From Pantoea deleyi (GTDB taxonomy: Bacteria > Pseudomonadota > Gammaproteobacteria > Enterobacterales > Enterobacteriaceae): a stretch of DNA of 64,000 bases. Of the stretch, positions 57,401 to 64,000 are shown in pieces (position 1 is the stretch's first letter; every line of letters begins with the position of its first letter). The notes below the pieces were generated by a model. That model was not told the DNA's origin. It worked only from the letters and a program-made list of their open reading frames with translations, and ran no database searches. The position numbers were made by a program, and so were the translations under genes. The stretch spans positions 3,906,001-3,970,000 of the forward strand of contig NZ_CP071405.1 in assembly GCF_022647325.1 (NCBI RefSeq), in the 5' to 3' direction.

Positions 57401-57455
57401 CAACTCGCAGACCCCGGAGTACAAGGGATTCTTAGTAAAAGTCGAAAAAGCGTAA
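54405..57455 (+). CDS. fdoG: FdoG, formate dehydrogenase-O major subunit, cysteine (not selenocysteine) form
   Basis: 1016 residues, full length for FdoG/FdnG. The Tat signal has the twin-arginine motif NRRSFFK; Cys50, Cys53, Cys57 and Cys92 bind a 4Fe-4S cluster; the rest is the bis-MGD molybdenum/tungsten domain. It oxidises formate to CO2 in the periplasm and feeds electrons to FdoH. In E. coli residue 196 is selenocysteine encoded by TGA; here codon 196 is TGC (54990-54992), followed by the conserved HGPT, so the enzyme needs no SECIS element. The frame has no internal stop. Neighbours fdhD and fdhE supply maturation. Confidence 0.96.
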   Translation: MQINRRSFFKICAGGLAGTSAALLGFAPTTALASVREFKLIRARETRNNCTYCSVGCGMLIYSLGDGAKNASASIYHIEGDPDHPVSRGSLCPKGAGVLDFIHSEQRLKYPEYRAPGSDKWQRISWEEAFDRIARLMKQDRDAHFQTTNAAGVTVNRWPTTSMLCSSAASNETGLLDQKFARALGILALENQARLCHGPTVAALAPSFGRGAMTNNWNDIKNANVVMIMGGNPAEAHPVGFKWVIEAKIHNKAQVIVVDPRFNRSAAVADYYAPLRAGSDVVFLMGVVNYLLQHNQIQQAYVRAFTNAALIVKEGFSFNDGLFSGYNATTRQYDRQSWHYELDDRGFARRDESLTHPRCVLNLLKTHASRYTPEMVTRLCGTSQEAFIRVCEQLASTAVPDRTATILYALGWTHHTNGSQIIRTAAMIQLLLGNIGMPGGGINALRGHSNVQGYTDLGLLTQSLPGYLPLPSEKMSTLATYLQQVTPAAALPDQVNYWQNTDKFFVSLMKSFYGDKATAENQWGYDWLPKWDKSYDCMAQAEMMEQGALNGCLIQGFNMLAAFPDKNKAVRALSRLKYMVVIDPLRTETASFWQHHDAFNDVDPSTIQTEVFRLPSSCFAEESGSVANSSRWLQWHWAAAEPPAEALHDGRILGNLFMRLRALYQREGGAAPEPLMAMRWDYRDPCNPEPEEVAQESNGQALTDIYDASGTLLLKKGQQLNGFAELRNDGTTASACWIYSGSWTPEGNQMARRDNADPSGLGAVSGWAWAWPANRRILYNRASADAQGKAWDPARRLIEWDGARWQGIDVPDYPVTLSPQKQAGPFIMQPDGLGHLFALDKMADGPFPEHYEPMESPLADNPLHPQQRHSPVVRLFSSDAARLGKAADYPCVATTYSITELFRHWTKHALLNAIAQPEQFVEIGTELAEEKGIRAGDSVKVTSQRGYINAKAVVTRRLQRLTIDGRPVDTVGIPCHWGFEGTTRKGFLANTLTPSVGDANSQTPEYKGFLVKVEKA

Positions 57456-57467
57456 CGGTGGATGACA

Positions 57468-58364
57468 ATGGCTTATCAATCACAAGATATTATCCGTCGC
57501 TCGGCGACCAATGGCTTTACCCCACCGCCGCAGGCGCGCGATCACCAGCGTCAGGTGGCAAAACTGATCGACGTCACCACCTGTATCGGCTGCAAAGGCT
57601 GCCAGGTGGCCTGCTCGGAGTGGAACGACATCCGCGATGAGGTCGGGCATAACATCGGGGTCTATGACAATCCTGTCGACCTCAGCGCCAAATCCTGGAC
57701 GGTGATGCGCTTCTCGGAAGTTGAGGAGGATGGCCGGCTGGCCTGGCTGATCCGCAAAGAGGGCTGCATGCACTGCGCCGATCCCGGCTGCCTGAAAGCC
57801 TGCCCGTCGGCAGGCGCCATCATCCAGTACGCCAACGGCATCGTCGACTTCCAGTCTGAGCAGTGCATCGGCTGCGGCTACTGCATCGCGGGCTGTCCGT
57901 TCAACGTGCCACGGCTCAACAAAGAGGATAACCGCGCCTATAAGTGCACCCTGTGCGTGGATCGCGTCAGCGTCGGCCAGGAACCCGCCTGCGTGAAAAC
58001 CTGTCCGACCGGAGCCATTCATTTCGGCAGCAAAAGCGACATGCTGACGCTGGCGGAAGCGCGCATCGCGGAGCTGAAGTCACGCGGATTTAAAAATGCC
58101 GGCCTCTATAACCCGGAAGGCGTGGGCGGCACCCACGTCATGTATGTGCTGCATCACGCTGACAGGCCTCAGCTCTATCACGGGCTGCCGGCGAATCCTG
58201 GCATCAGCCCGACCGTGACCTTCTGGAAAGGGATCTGGAAACCGCTGGCGGCAGTGGGTTTTGCCGCGACGTTTGCCGCATCAATTTTCCACTATGTTGG
58301 CGTGGGCCCGAATCGCGTCACGGAGCATGACGACAACAGCGATCAGCCTGAGGAGCATCAATAA
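57468..58364 (+). CDS. fdoH: FdoH, formate dehydrogenase-O iron-sulfur subunit
   Basis: 298 residues from ATG 57468 ([18 protein letters not shown] upstream), an ATG two codons earlier being less well placed. Four ferredoxin-type cysteine clusters ([41 protein letters not shown]...CVKTC) carry electrons; a C-terminal transmembrane helix ([20 protein letters not shown]) anchors it. Twelve bases after fdoG. Confidence 0.97.
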   Translation: MAYQSQDIIRRSATNGFTPPPQARDHQRQVAKLIDVTTCIGCKGCQVACSEWNDIRDEVGHNIGVYDNPVDLSAKSWTVMRFSEVEEDGRLAWLIRKEGCMHCADPGCLKACPSAGAIIQYANGIVDFQSEQCIGCGYCIAGCPFNVPRLNKEDNRAYKCTLCVDRVSVGQEPACVKTCPTGAIHFGSKSDMLTLAEARIAELKSRGFKNAGLYNPEGVGGTHVMYVLHHADRPQLYHGLPANPGISPTVTFWKGIWKPLAAVGFAATFAASIFHYVGVGPNRVTEHDDNSDQPEEHQ

Positions 58365-59005
58365 TGAAAAAGCCCGATCATCTGGTGCGTTACCGCGCAC
58401 CCGAACGCATCAATCACTGGATTGTCGCGATTTGCTTTGTCATGGCCGCGTTAAGCGGGTTAGGGTTTTTCTTCCCCTCTTTTAACTGGCTGATGCAGAT
58501 ATTCGGCACGCCACAACTGGCGCGTATCCTGCATCCTTTCACCGGCGTAGTGATGTTTGCAGCGTTTATGCTGATGTTTTTGCGTTACTGGAAACATAAT
58601 CTGATCACCCGCGATGACCTTTACTGGGCCAGAAACATTCATCGGATTGCGCTGAATGAAGAGGTGGGTGATACCGGTAAATATAACTTTGGTCAGAAGT
58701 GTGTGTTCTGGGCTGCTATCATCAGCTTAGTGTTGCTGCTTGTAAGCGGTATTGTGATCTGGCGGCCTTACTTTGCGGATGCCTTTGCCATTCCCCTGAT
58801 TCGTCTGGCGCTGATTGTGCATTCGGTCTCTGCGGTGGCGCTGATCATCGTCATTATGGTGCACATTTATGCTGCATTGTGGGTCAAAGGGACCCTGACC
58901 GCGATGGTGGAAGGCTGGGTCAGCGCCGAATGGGCCAGACAGCATCATCCCCGCTGGTACCGTGAGCAGCGTAACCGGCCAATAAAACAGGAAAAACGCC
59001 CCTGA
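58364..59005 (+). CDS. fdoI: FdoI, formate dehydrogenase-O cytochrome b subunit
   Basis: 213 residues, four transmembrane helices with haem-ligand histidines (e.g. [42 protein letters not shown]). Passes electrons from FdoH to quinone. Shares one base with both fdoH and fdhE. Confidence 0.96.
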   Translation: MKKPDHLVRYRAPERINHWIVAICFVMAALSGLGFFFPSFNWLMQIFGTPQLARILHPFTGVVMFAAFMLMFLRYWKHNLITRDDLYWARNIHRIALNEEVGDTGKYNFGQKCVFWAAIISLVLLLVSGIVIWRPYFADAFAIPLIRLALIVHSVSAVALIIVIMVHIYAALWVKGTLTAMVEGWVSAEWARQHHPRWYREQRNRPIKQEKRP

Positions 59006-59928
59006 TGAGTATTCGCATAATCCCGCAGGACCAGCTGGAGAAAGGCGAAAAAACAACGGCGGAGATGATTCCGCCGTTACTTTTTCCCCGGCTGAAAAAT
59101 TTATACAGCCGCCGTGCCGCGCGATTGCGCGACCTGGCGGCGAAAAATCCACTCGGCGACTATCTGCGCTTCGCGGCGACGATCGCGGAAGCGCAGGAGA
59201 TTGTGCTGTATGACCATCCGCTGCACATGGATCTTCATGCCCGGCTGACGCAGAGCGCCCGCGAGGGCAAGCCGCCGCTCAATATTCACACCCTGCCGCG
59301 CGATCCGCACTGGCAGCGGCTGCTCCATTCGCTGATTGCCGAGCTGAAGCCGGAGATGAGCGGCCAGGCGCTGGCGGTGCTGGAGAATCTGGAAAAGGCC
59401 TCTGCCACGGAGCTGGAGACACTGGCCAGCGCCCTGTTTACCGGCGAGTATGCGCAGGTCAGCAGCGATAAAGCGCCCTTTATCTGGGCAGCCCTCTCGC
59501 TCTACTGGGCACAGATGGCCGCGCTGATCCCCGGCAAAGCGCGGGCGGAGATGGGCGAGCAGCGCCAGTTCTGCCCGGTCTGCGCCAGTATGCCGGTCGC
59601 CAGCGTGGTGCACATGGGCAGCCACGAAGGCGCGCGCTATCTGCACTGCAATCTGTGCGAGAGTGAGTGGCATGTGGTACGCAGCAAATGCACCCAGTGC
59701 GAACAGTCCCGGGATCTGCACTACTGGTCGCTCGAAAGCGAACAGGCGGCCGTGAAGGCCGAGAGCTGCGGCGACTGTGGCACCTATCTGAAGATGCTCT
59801 ATCAGGAAAAAGATCCGGCCATTGAACCGGTGGCGGATGACCTGGCGTCGCTGATACTGGATGCCAGAATGGAGCAGGAAGGCTTCGCGCGCAGTAGTCT
59901 CAATCCCTTTATGTTTCCTGGCGAATAG
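59005..59928 (+). CDS. fdhE: FdhE, formate dehydrogenase accessory protein
   Basis: 307 residues, cytoplasmic. C-terminal rubredoxin-like part has four CxxC motifs (CPVC, CNLC, CTQC, CGDC) that bind iron. Interacts with the catalytic subunits and is needed for formate dehydrogenase activity. One-base overlap with fdoI; completes fdoGHI-fdhE. Confidence 0.96.
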   Translation: MSIRIIPQDQLEKGEKTTAEMIPPLLFPRLKNLYSRRAARLRDLAAKNPLGDYLRFAATIAEAQEIVLYDHPLHMDLHARLTQSAREGKPPLNIHTLPRDPHWQRLLHSLIAELKPEMSGQALAVLENLEKASATELETLASALFTGEYAQVSSDKAPFIWAALSLYWAQMAALIPGKARAEMGEQRQFCPVCASMPVASVVHMGSHEGARYLHCNLCESEWHVVRSKCTQCEQSRDLHYWSLESEQAAVKAESCGDCGTYLKMLYQEKDPAIEPVADDLASLILDARMEQEGFARSSLNPFMFPGE

Positions 59929-59949
59929 TCACTGACTCCGGAGAACCCG

Positions 59950-60561
59950 ATGAAACTTATTGGCAGCTACACCAGTCCGTTTGTGCGAAAGATTTCAGTC
60001 ATCATGCTGGAAAAAGGCATTACGTTTGAATTCGTTAACGCATCGCCTTACAGCGATGACAGCCATGTGCCGCACTACAATCCGCTGGGCAAAGTCCCGG
60101 CGCTGGTCGCTGATGATAAGCAAATCTGGTTCGATTCCGGCATCATCGCGGAATTTCTGGAGCAGCGCGGCGCGGAACCGCACCTGCTGCCAGCCGATCC
60201 GCTGGCGTCACTTAACATCCGCCAGATGGAGAAGCTGGCGGATGGCATCTGCGATGCCGCGCTGGTAATCGTCCGCGAGCAGTTGCGTCCGGGCGATCGT
60301 CAGTCAGAAGAGGTGCTGCTGCGTCATCGGGAAAAGATTCAGCGCAGTCTGGACATGCTGGAGGCGAAGGTGGCAGAGGGAAAATGGCTCAATAACGGCC
60401 AGCTCAATCTGGCGGATATCGCTACCGGCTGCATGATCGGCTACCTCAATTTCCGCCGCGTGGTGCCGAACTGGTGCGTCGGGCGACCAGCGCTGGTGAA
60501 GCTGGCGGAAACATTGTTTCAGCGCGAGAGCTTTGCGCGGACGACGCCGCCTGCGGCGTGA
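59950..60561 (+). CDS. yibF: YibF, glutathione S-transferase family protein
   Basis: 203 residues. N-terminal thioredoxin-fold domain ([25 protein letters not shown]), cis-proline NPLGKVPAL and a helical C-terminal domain ending [11 protein letters not shown], close to E. coli YibF. Substrate unknown. In E. coli yibF lies near the mtl operon; here it follows fdhE by 21 bases and marks the boundary of the core genome before the accessory island. Confidence 0.93.
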   Translation: MKLIGSYTSPFVRKISVIMLEKGITFEFVNASPYSDDSHVPHYNPLGKVPALVADDKQIWFDSGIIAEFLEQRGAEPHLLPADPLASLNIRQMEKLADGICDAALVIVREQLRPGDRQSEEVLLRHREKIQRSLDMLEAKVAEGKWLNNGQLNLADIATGCMIGYLNFRRVVPNWCVGRPALVKLAETLFQRESFARTTPPAA

Positions 60562-60569
60562 GGGGTGCG

Positions 60570-60707
60570 ATGAGCCAGCCGAACCCGCTGCCACAGCTGA
60601 CCATTAAAGGCCGCTGGCTGGAAGCGCTGGGATTTACGACCGGGCAGAAGATCGAGGTTATCAGCGGGCCGGGACAGTTGATCATCCGGCTGGCGGATGA
60701 AGGATAA
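60570..60707 (+). CDS. Short SymE-like protein
   Basis: 45 residues from ATG 60570, with GAGGGG just upstream. LPQLTIKGRWLEALGF and TGQKIEVI match the core of the SymE toxin (AbrB-like fold), but the ~40 residues before and ~30 after found in E. coli SymE are missing. Such short SymE-like genes are common beside CDI and Rhs loci. Whether it still cleaves RNA is unknown. It follows yibF by eight bases and faces the CDI remnant. Confidence 0.7.
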   Translation: MSQPNPLPQLTIKGRWLEALGFTTGQKIEVISGPGQLIIRLADEG

Positions 60708-60728
60708 CTGGCTGACCTTTAATGTAAA

Positions 60729-60751
60729 ATCCCAGCCACAAGGGCTGGGAT
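60729..60751 (-). terminator. Terminator after the immunity gene
   Basis: ATCCCAGCC / GGCTGGGAT stem with five-base loop, followed on the minus strand by TTTTACATT, nine bases after the stop of the small membrane gene. Confidence 0.75.
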
Positions 60752-60759
60752 CGGTGAGT

Positions 60760-60966
60760 TTATTTAACCGACGTTTTGCTATCTTTTCGCTCTTGTAGTC
60801 GGGTTTTTATCCAGAGACCAATTCCAAGAGTTACGCCGATAACTAAACCTTTTTTTAGCGAAAGCAGAATAGTTTCTGTCCAGTCAAACAAAAAAGAACC
60901 GACTTTAAAATAAATCAGCACTGAGCCAATAAAGCTCGCTACAAAGCAAATAAAAAAAAAACACAA
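60760..60966 (-). CDS. Small two-helix membrane protein, probable CDI immunity protein
   Basis: 68 residues: two hydrophobic segments (FFICFVASFIGSVLIYF and KKGLVIGVTLGIGLWI) and a basic C-terminal tail. It lies 38 bases after the CdiA toxin stop on the same strand, the position of cdiI, and a membrane immunity protein fits a toxin that acts on the inner membrane. No ATG is available: TTG 60966 is the only usual start in frame after an upstream stop. A run of ten A/T bases at 60952-60961 near the start makes the frame sensitive to indels. AT-rich compared with its neighbours. Confidence 0.6.
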   Translation of the reverse strand: MCFFFICFVASFIGSVLIYFKVGSFLFDWTETILLSLKKGLVIGVTLGIGLWIKTRLQERKDSKTSVK

Positions 60967-61004
60967 AAGAACAACGATAAATAAGAGTTACGAGTTCACG
61001 TGTT

Positions 61005-62226
61005 TTATTTTTTTGCATCTTTTTGTTCCATTTTATCAAGAGTATCTTTTGTAATTCCACCGACTATTTCACTTGCTGCTGAGCCACCAACAGCACCAAT
61101 TACTCCAGCGGTGCCTTCTTTGGCTGCTGTAGATAATCCACCAGTAATGTACTTATCCGCTTTACTCCCTGCGACAGAGCCTATTCCTGCGCCAATAACC
61201 GAATTTACTGGGTTTTCTCCCTTGATCCCGCTGCTAATCGCTGCCCCGCCCATATTAATGGACGCTGATACACCGATGCCTTTACCCGTGGTGGCGGCTG
61301 ACGTTATGCCAGCCATAATCAGGTCAACATAACTGAACGGATCTTTTCCGCCTAATTGGGATACACCATTAACAGTGGCTCCTATTGCTGCATTAATGGC
61401 GATGGTTTCTTTTATTGTGCTGCCAAGCATTGATCCACTAAACGTTAATGGCAGATCACCGATACTCGCATTCGATTTATGGTAGCCCCAGGTATTCATA
61501 ATGCTCTGAGCCTTGCTCATCGCTTCAGAGTCAGGATTCCGTTTCACATAGTCCTGACCCGACAGCAATCCTTTCACCAGTTCCTGTGATACCGCTGAGC
61601 CATATTCTTTTTCCATCTCAGCAGCGTAGACCCGCAGATAACCGGCCAGCTCAGCCCGCTCCGTGCTGTTCATCTGCGACGAATCTTTAGTGAATTTGGA
61701 TACCAGCGCATCGCTGCGTTTATCGGCATTTTCCAGTTTCAGCAGCTCATTCGCAGCGGCCAGAGACTTATCGCCCTGTCTGATTTTCTCAATCGCCTTA
61801 TCAAGCCTGTCTGAGGATGTGGCGCTGAGGAAGTTATTCTCAACCGCATTTTTACCCGCCTGCGCCCCCGCCACCGCACCGCCCGCGCTGTCTCCCACTA
61901 CACCGCCCGCCAGACCCGCCGCCAGCGTCCCCAGCGCACTTATCGTCTGGCGCTGCTCTTCGCTCAGGTCGTCACGCCTGACACCCGGATACAGCTGCTG
62001 CGCGATGTACTCGCCCATCGCCGCGCCCGATGCCCCGGCCAGCGCCGAGTTGCCCGCCGCATACGAGGTTAGCGACAATCACCTGCGCCCGTCCGCCCGC
62101 CACTTCCAGATAACCGCGAAGCTGGCTGGGATTATTGCTCTTCACTTCGTTGAGGATCACCCGCGCCGGTGCTGCGCCGGGCTTGAGATCGGGGTTGCCC
62201 TGAATCATTCCGGCCAGTTGCGTGGA
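61005..62226 (-). pseudogene. cdiA: CdiA remnant: TPS-domain scrap joined out of frame to VENN pretoxin and C-terminal toxin
   Basis: Two frames on the minus strand. From 62226 to about 62065 one frame encodes [15 protein letters not shown]...VILNEVKSNNPSQLRGYLE...VIVAN, the N-terminal two-partner secretion (haemagglutination activity) domain. It then stops matching, and a different frame (from about 62075 to 61005) encodes the pretoxin end of Cdi[28 protein letters not shown] (the VENN marker) and a ~250-residue toxin part. The last 130 residues are glycine/alanine-rich and hydrophobic ([22 protein letters not shown]...), resembling membrane-acting CDI toxins. Several thousand bases of normal cdiA are deleted, so this is an orphan toxin module and probably not secreted in place. 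Only TTG at 62078 could start the toxin frame. Confidence 0.85.
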
Positions 62227-62227
62227 G

Positions 62228-62680
62228 GTTACCTGTTCCGCCTTTCTCCCTCTGGGAGGCCTGGCGCTTTCTCATAGCTCACGCGCTGGTATCTCGGCTC
62301 GGTGTAGGTCGTTCGCTCCAGGGCCAGGTGTATGCACGAACACCCCCCGTTCAGCCCGACTGCTGCGCCCCTTCCGGTAACTATCGTCTTGAGTCCAACC
62401 CGGAAAGACACGTAAAAACGCCACTGGCAGCAGCCACTGGTAACTGAACAAGGTGGATTTAGATATGAGACTTCTTCAAGTGGTGGCCTGACTGCGGCTA
62501 CACTGAAAAGGACAGTTTTGGTATCTGTGCTCCACCAAGCCAGTTACCACAGGTTAGAAAGCCTGAGAAACTTCTAACCTTCGAAAGAACCCACGCCTGA
62601 GAACGTGGTTTTTTTCGTTTACAGAGCCGGAGATGACGACCGAAAAAAAGGATCTGAAGAAAATCCTTTTGATTTTGCTG
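62228..62680 (-). other. Partial ColE1/pMB1-type plasmid origin (RNA II primer region)
   Basis: The whole stretch aligns by eye with the pMB1/ColE1 origin: CGCCTTTCTCCCT, GGTGTAGGTCGTTCGCTCC, GTTCAGCCCGAC, CCGGTAACTATCGTCTTGAG, GCCACTGGCAGCAGCCACTG, AAGTGGTGGCCT and AAAAAAAGGATCTGAAGA all recur in order. RNA II would run on the minus strand. Its promoter counterpart reads TTCAGA-17 bp-CATCTC, versus TTGAGA-17-TAATCT in pMB1. The last ~150 bases of the primer and the replication start point are missing, cut off at the junction with cdiA. It differs from cloning-vector sequence at many positions, so it is a natural relative and not vector carry-over. Confidence 0.92.
62512..62615 (+). ncRNA. 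RNA I-like antisense RNA of the ColE1-type origin
   Basis: Starts ACAGTTTTGGTATCTG, as does pMB1 RNA I, and shows three stem-loops: near 62521-62547, AGGTTAGAA/TTCTAACCT (62550-62580), and the terminator CCACG/CGTGG (62591-62608) followed by seven Ts. The promoter is TTCAAG (62475-62480), 18 bases, TACACT (62499-62504); pMB1 has TTGAAG at -35. It would pair with RNA II and limit plasmid copy number. Confidence 0.85.
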
Positions 62681-62691
62681 ATCGTTACGCC

Positions 62692-63396
62692 CTACCAGTG
62701 ACCATACGGATAGGGCTTTCCCTTGATAAAATCGCGGATAAAGGGATCGTAACCGTTAGCTTCGATGTAACTGAAAGCAATCTGGTTAGGAACGTTTTTG
62801 CATATCAGCATATCATCCCCCGTCAGGGTAAACTGCCGCGCAGGATGCTGGAGTACAACAGGATCGCCATTATCCTCCAGCCAGACCCGCACGGTCCCTC
62901 CCGGAGCCAGTCCGATAATCATATTTTCCCGGTAATATGTCTTTCCCGGCTTATAGGTATCAGGATAGGCAGTCAGCATCTGCTGCCACGTCTCCCGGCT
63001 AAACCAGATCTCCGTCTCATATGCCTTTTTATCGATGACCGAGTCCCAGCACACCGTCATCCTGACCGGCAACGCCTTGCCAATATTAAAATTGGCTGAA
63101 AAACTACCTACGCGCTGGCTCCATTTCCCCACACTGCTCTGGCTGGGCTCCGTTGGGTCCAGTCGCCGGAAAATACTTTCCCTGATATCACCGTCCTCCA
63201 GGTACACCATTGTCACCAGTGCCGGCAGGTTTTTCGGGTGAAAAAAATTAAACTGCCAGTGGTCATAAGGCAGCTTCTGCCCCCACTGCACCACGCCGTC
63301 GCCCAGCAGCGTCTTCACGCCTGCCCGGCGGTCATGGCAGCCGGCAGCCACCATCACGCCCACCATCACGCCCACCATCAGCGGTAATCGTCTCAT
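62692..63396 (-). CDS. DUF2931-type lipoprotein
   Basis: 234 residues from ATG 63396 (GAGGTGG upstream). Signal peptide with lipobox (VMVAAGC), then PYDHWQFNFFHPKNLPALVTMVYLEDGDI, YYRENMIIGLAPGGTVRVWLED and a C-terminal PYGHW, the pattern of DUF2931 lipoproteins often found near type VI secretion effectors. Its stop lies about 12 bases before the plasmid-origin fragment, so the gene escaped truncation. A 12-bp tandem repeat (63348-63380) encodes GVMV repeats in the signal peptide. Possible effector-immunity role is inference only. Confidence 0.75.
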   Translation of the reverse strand: MRRLPLMVGVMVGVMVAAGCHDRRAGVKTLLGDGVVQWGQKLPYDHWQFNFFHPKNLPALVTMVYLEDGDIRESIFRRLDPTEPSQSSVGKWSQRVGSFSANFNIGKALPVRMTVCWDSVIDKKAYETEIWFSRETWQQMLTAYPDTYKPGKTYYRENMIIGLAPGGTVRVWLEDNGDPVVLQHPARQFTLTGDDMLICKNVPNQIAFSYIEANGYDPFIRDFIKGKPYPYGHW

Positions 63397-63406
63397 CCCG
63401 GCCACC

Positions 63407-64000
63407 TCAGAACAGTCCGTCCAGCGCGTCCGCGTTTGCCCGCGCCCGGTCTTCCCACTGCTGCTGGTCGTCCATCCGCCACACCGTCCGCACCCAGCCT
63501 TTGCCCGGGGCCATCGGCCAAACGAACGAGCGCTCGTCCGTCGGCGCATAGTTATTTCGCAGAAAAACCTCGCCCGAGGACGGACTCACCCACAGGCTCA
63601 GGTCCGAGTCGATGTTCCAGTTCGCCGAACAGTGCAGGTAGCGCCCGATGGTCCGCATCTCCTCCTCCGTGAAACCCTCAGGCTCCGCGCCGCGCCGGAC
63701 CGCGCGCCCCTGCGCGATGGCTTTATCACACAGGGGAAGCAGTTCTGACGGCAGCGCCAGCTCTTTGTTACTGCTGAGTATCGGTGCAAACATAACCCCG
63801 GCGTCCTGTGCCGCATCCAGCATCACCCGCAGGCTCACCTTCTCCCAGTCGTTCGGCACCGCCCTGCGTGTCATGAACACCGCCGCGCCCACGTTCTTCT
63901 CAAAAATAAATGCCCGCGCCTTGTTCTGATTGACCAGCGGCCACGAAATCATTTTCGTCTCCACCTCGCCGTGCGGCATCAGGTACTTCAGCGCCGGCAG
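63407..64000 (-). CDS. Unidentified protein, 5' end outside window
   Basis: At least 197 residues; the frame is open through the window edge, so the ATG at 63979 is not necessarily the start. No signal peptide or membrane helix is visible. The sequence has RAFIFEKNVGAAVFMTRRAVP and, near the end, LHCSANWNIDSDLSLWVSPSSGEVF and APGKGWVRTVW. I do not recognise the family. It is ten bases upstream of the DUF2931 lipoprotein on the same strand, so the pair is probably co-transcribed, possibly an effector and its partner. Confidence 0.6.
   Translation of the reverse strand: MPALKYLMPHGEVETKMISWPLVNQNKARAFIFEKNVGAAVFMTRRAVPNDWEKVSLRVMLDAAQDAGVMFAPILSSNKELALPSELLPLCDKAIAQGRAVRRGAEPEGFTEEEMRTIGRYLHCSANWNIDSDLSLWVSPSSGEVFLRNNYAPTDERSFVWPMAPGKGWVRTVWRMDDQQQWEDRARANADALDGLF

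Noticed and set aside
62228..62680. Cloning-vector contamination
   Set aside because: The match to pMB1 is clear but has many substitutions and indels spread throughout, which fits a natural ColE1 relative rather than a laboratory vector.

Overview
The window is a core chromosomal stretch of an enterobacterium. Gene content and order (yhjJ-dctA-bcs, dpp-tRNA-Pro-eptB, yiaG/yiaF, mtlADR-yibL, sodA, fdhD-fdoGHI-fdhE, yibF) follow the Escherichia coli backbone, but several features point to Erwiniaceae, most likely Pantoea. These are two complete cellulose operons (one with bcsD and bcsO), an ohr/ohrR pair, a formate dehydrogenase with cysteine in place of selenocysteine, and high GC. The genus is inferred from gene order and similarity as I remember it; no database was searched.

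Layout. 1-4380: end-truncated yhjJ, the C4-dicarboxylate carrier dctA and a membrane c-di-GMP phosphodiesterase. 4496-17342: the E. coli-type (type II) cellulose locus, with bcsRQABC on the minus strand and divergent bcsEFG, whose last gene adds phosphoethanolamine to cellulose. 17390-29178: a second, type I cellulose operon, bcsOQABCDZ, on the minus strand. It converges on bcsG and carries the only cellulase gene (bcsZ) of the region. 29750-35473: dppABCDF dipeptide importer. 35474-36790: a long non-coding stretch with a ~196-bp element present twice, then tRNA-Pro(UGG). 36916-40886: eptB, ohr/ohrR, an HD phosphohydrolase and yiaG. 41616-49808: a gamma-glutamyltransferase, yiaF, the mannitol operon behind an array of CRP sites, yibL and a VirK/YbjX-family gene. 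50003-53202: sodA, then a class III aminotransferase divergent from a DeoR-family regulator with a direct-repeat operator candidate. 53199-60561: aerobic formate dehydrogenase (fdhD, fdoGHI, fdhE) and yibF.

The last 3.5 kb (60570-64000) is accessory DNA. It holds a very short SymE-like gene and a broken contact-dependent inhibition (CDI) locus: a scrap of the CdiA secretion domain joined to a VENN pretoxin and C-terminal toxin, with a small membrane protein as probable immunity partner. Next to it lies ~450 bp that is recognisably the RNA I/RNA II control region of a ColE1/pMB1-type plasmid origin, directly abutting the CDI remnant, and then a DUF2931-type lipoprotein and an unidentified gene running off the window. 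The plasmid-origin fragment inside a chromosomal CDI locus is the most surprising feature. It is either a fossil of plasmid integration or an assembly join.

Together the left half encodes a c-di-GMP-controlled capacity to make two forms of cellulose: pEtN-modified through BcsG, and probably BcsD-organised through the type I complex. The right half carries housekeeping respiration and sugar uptake, followed by a competition island.
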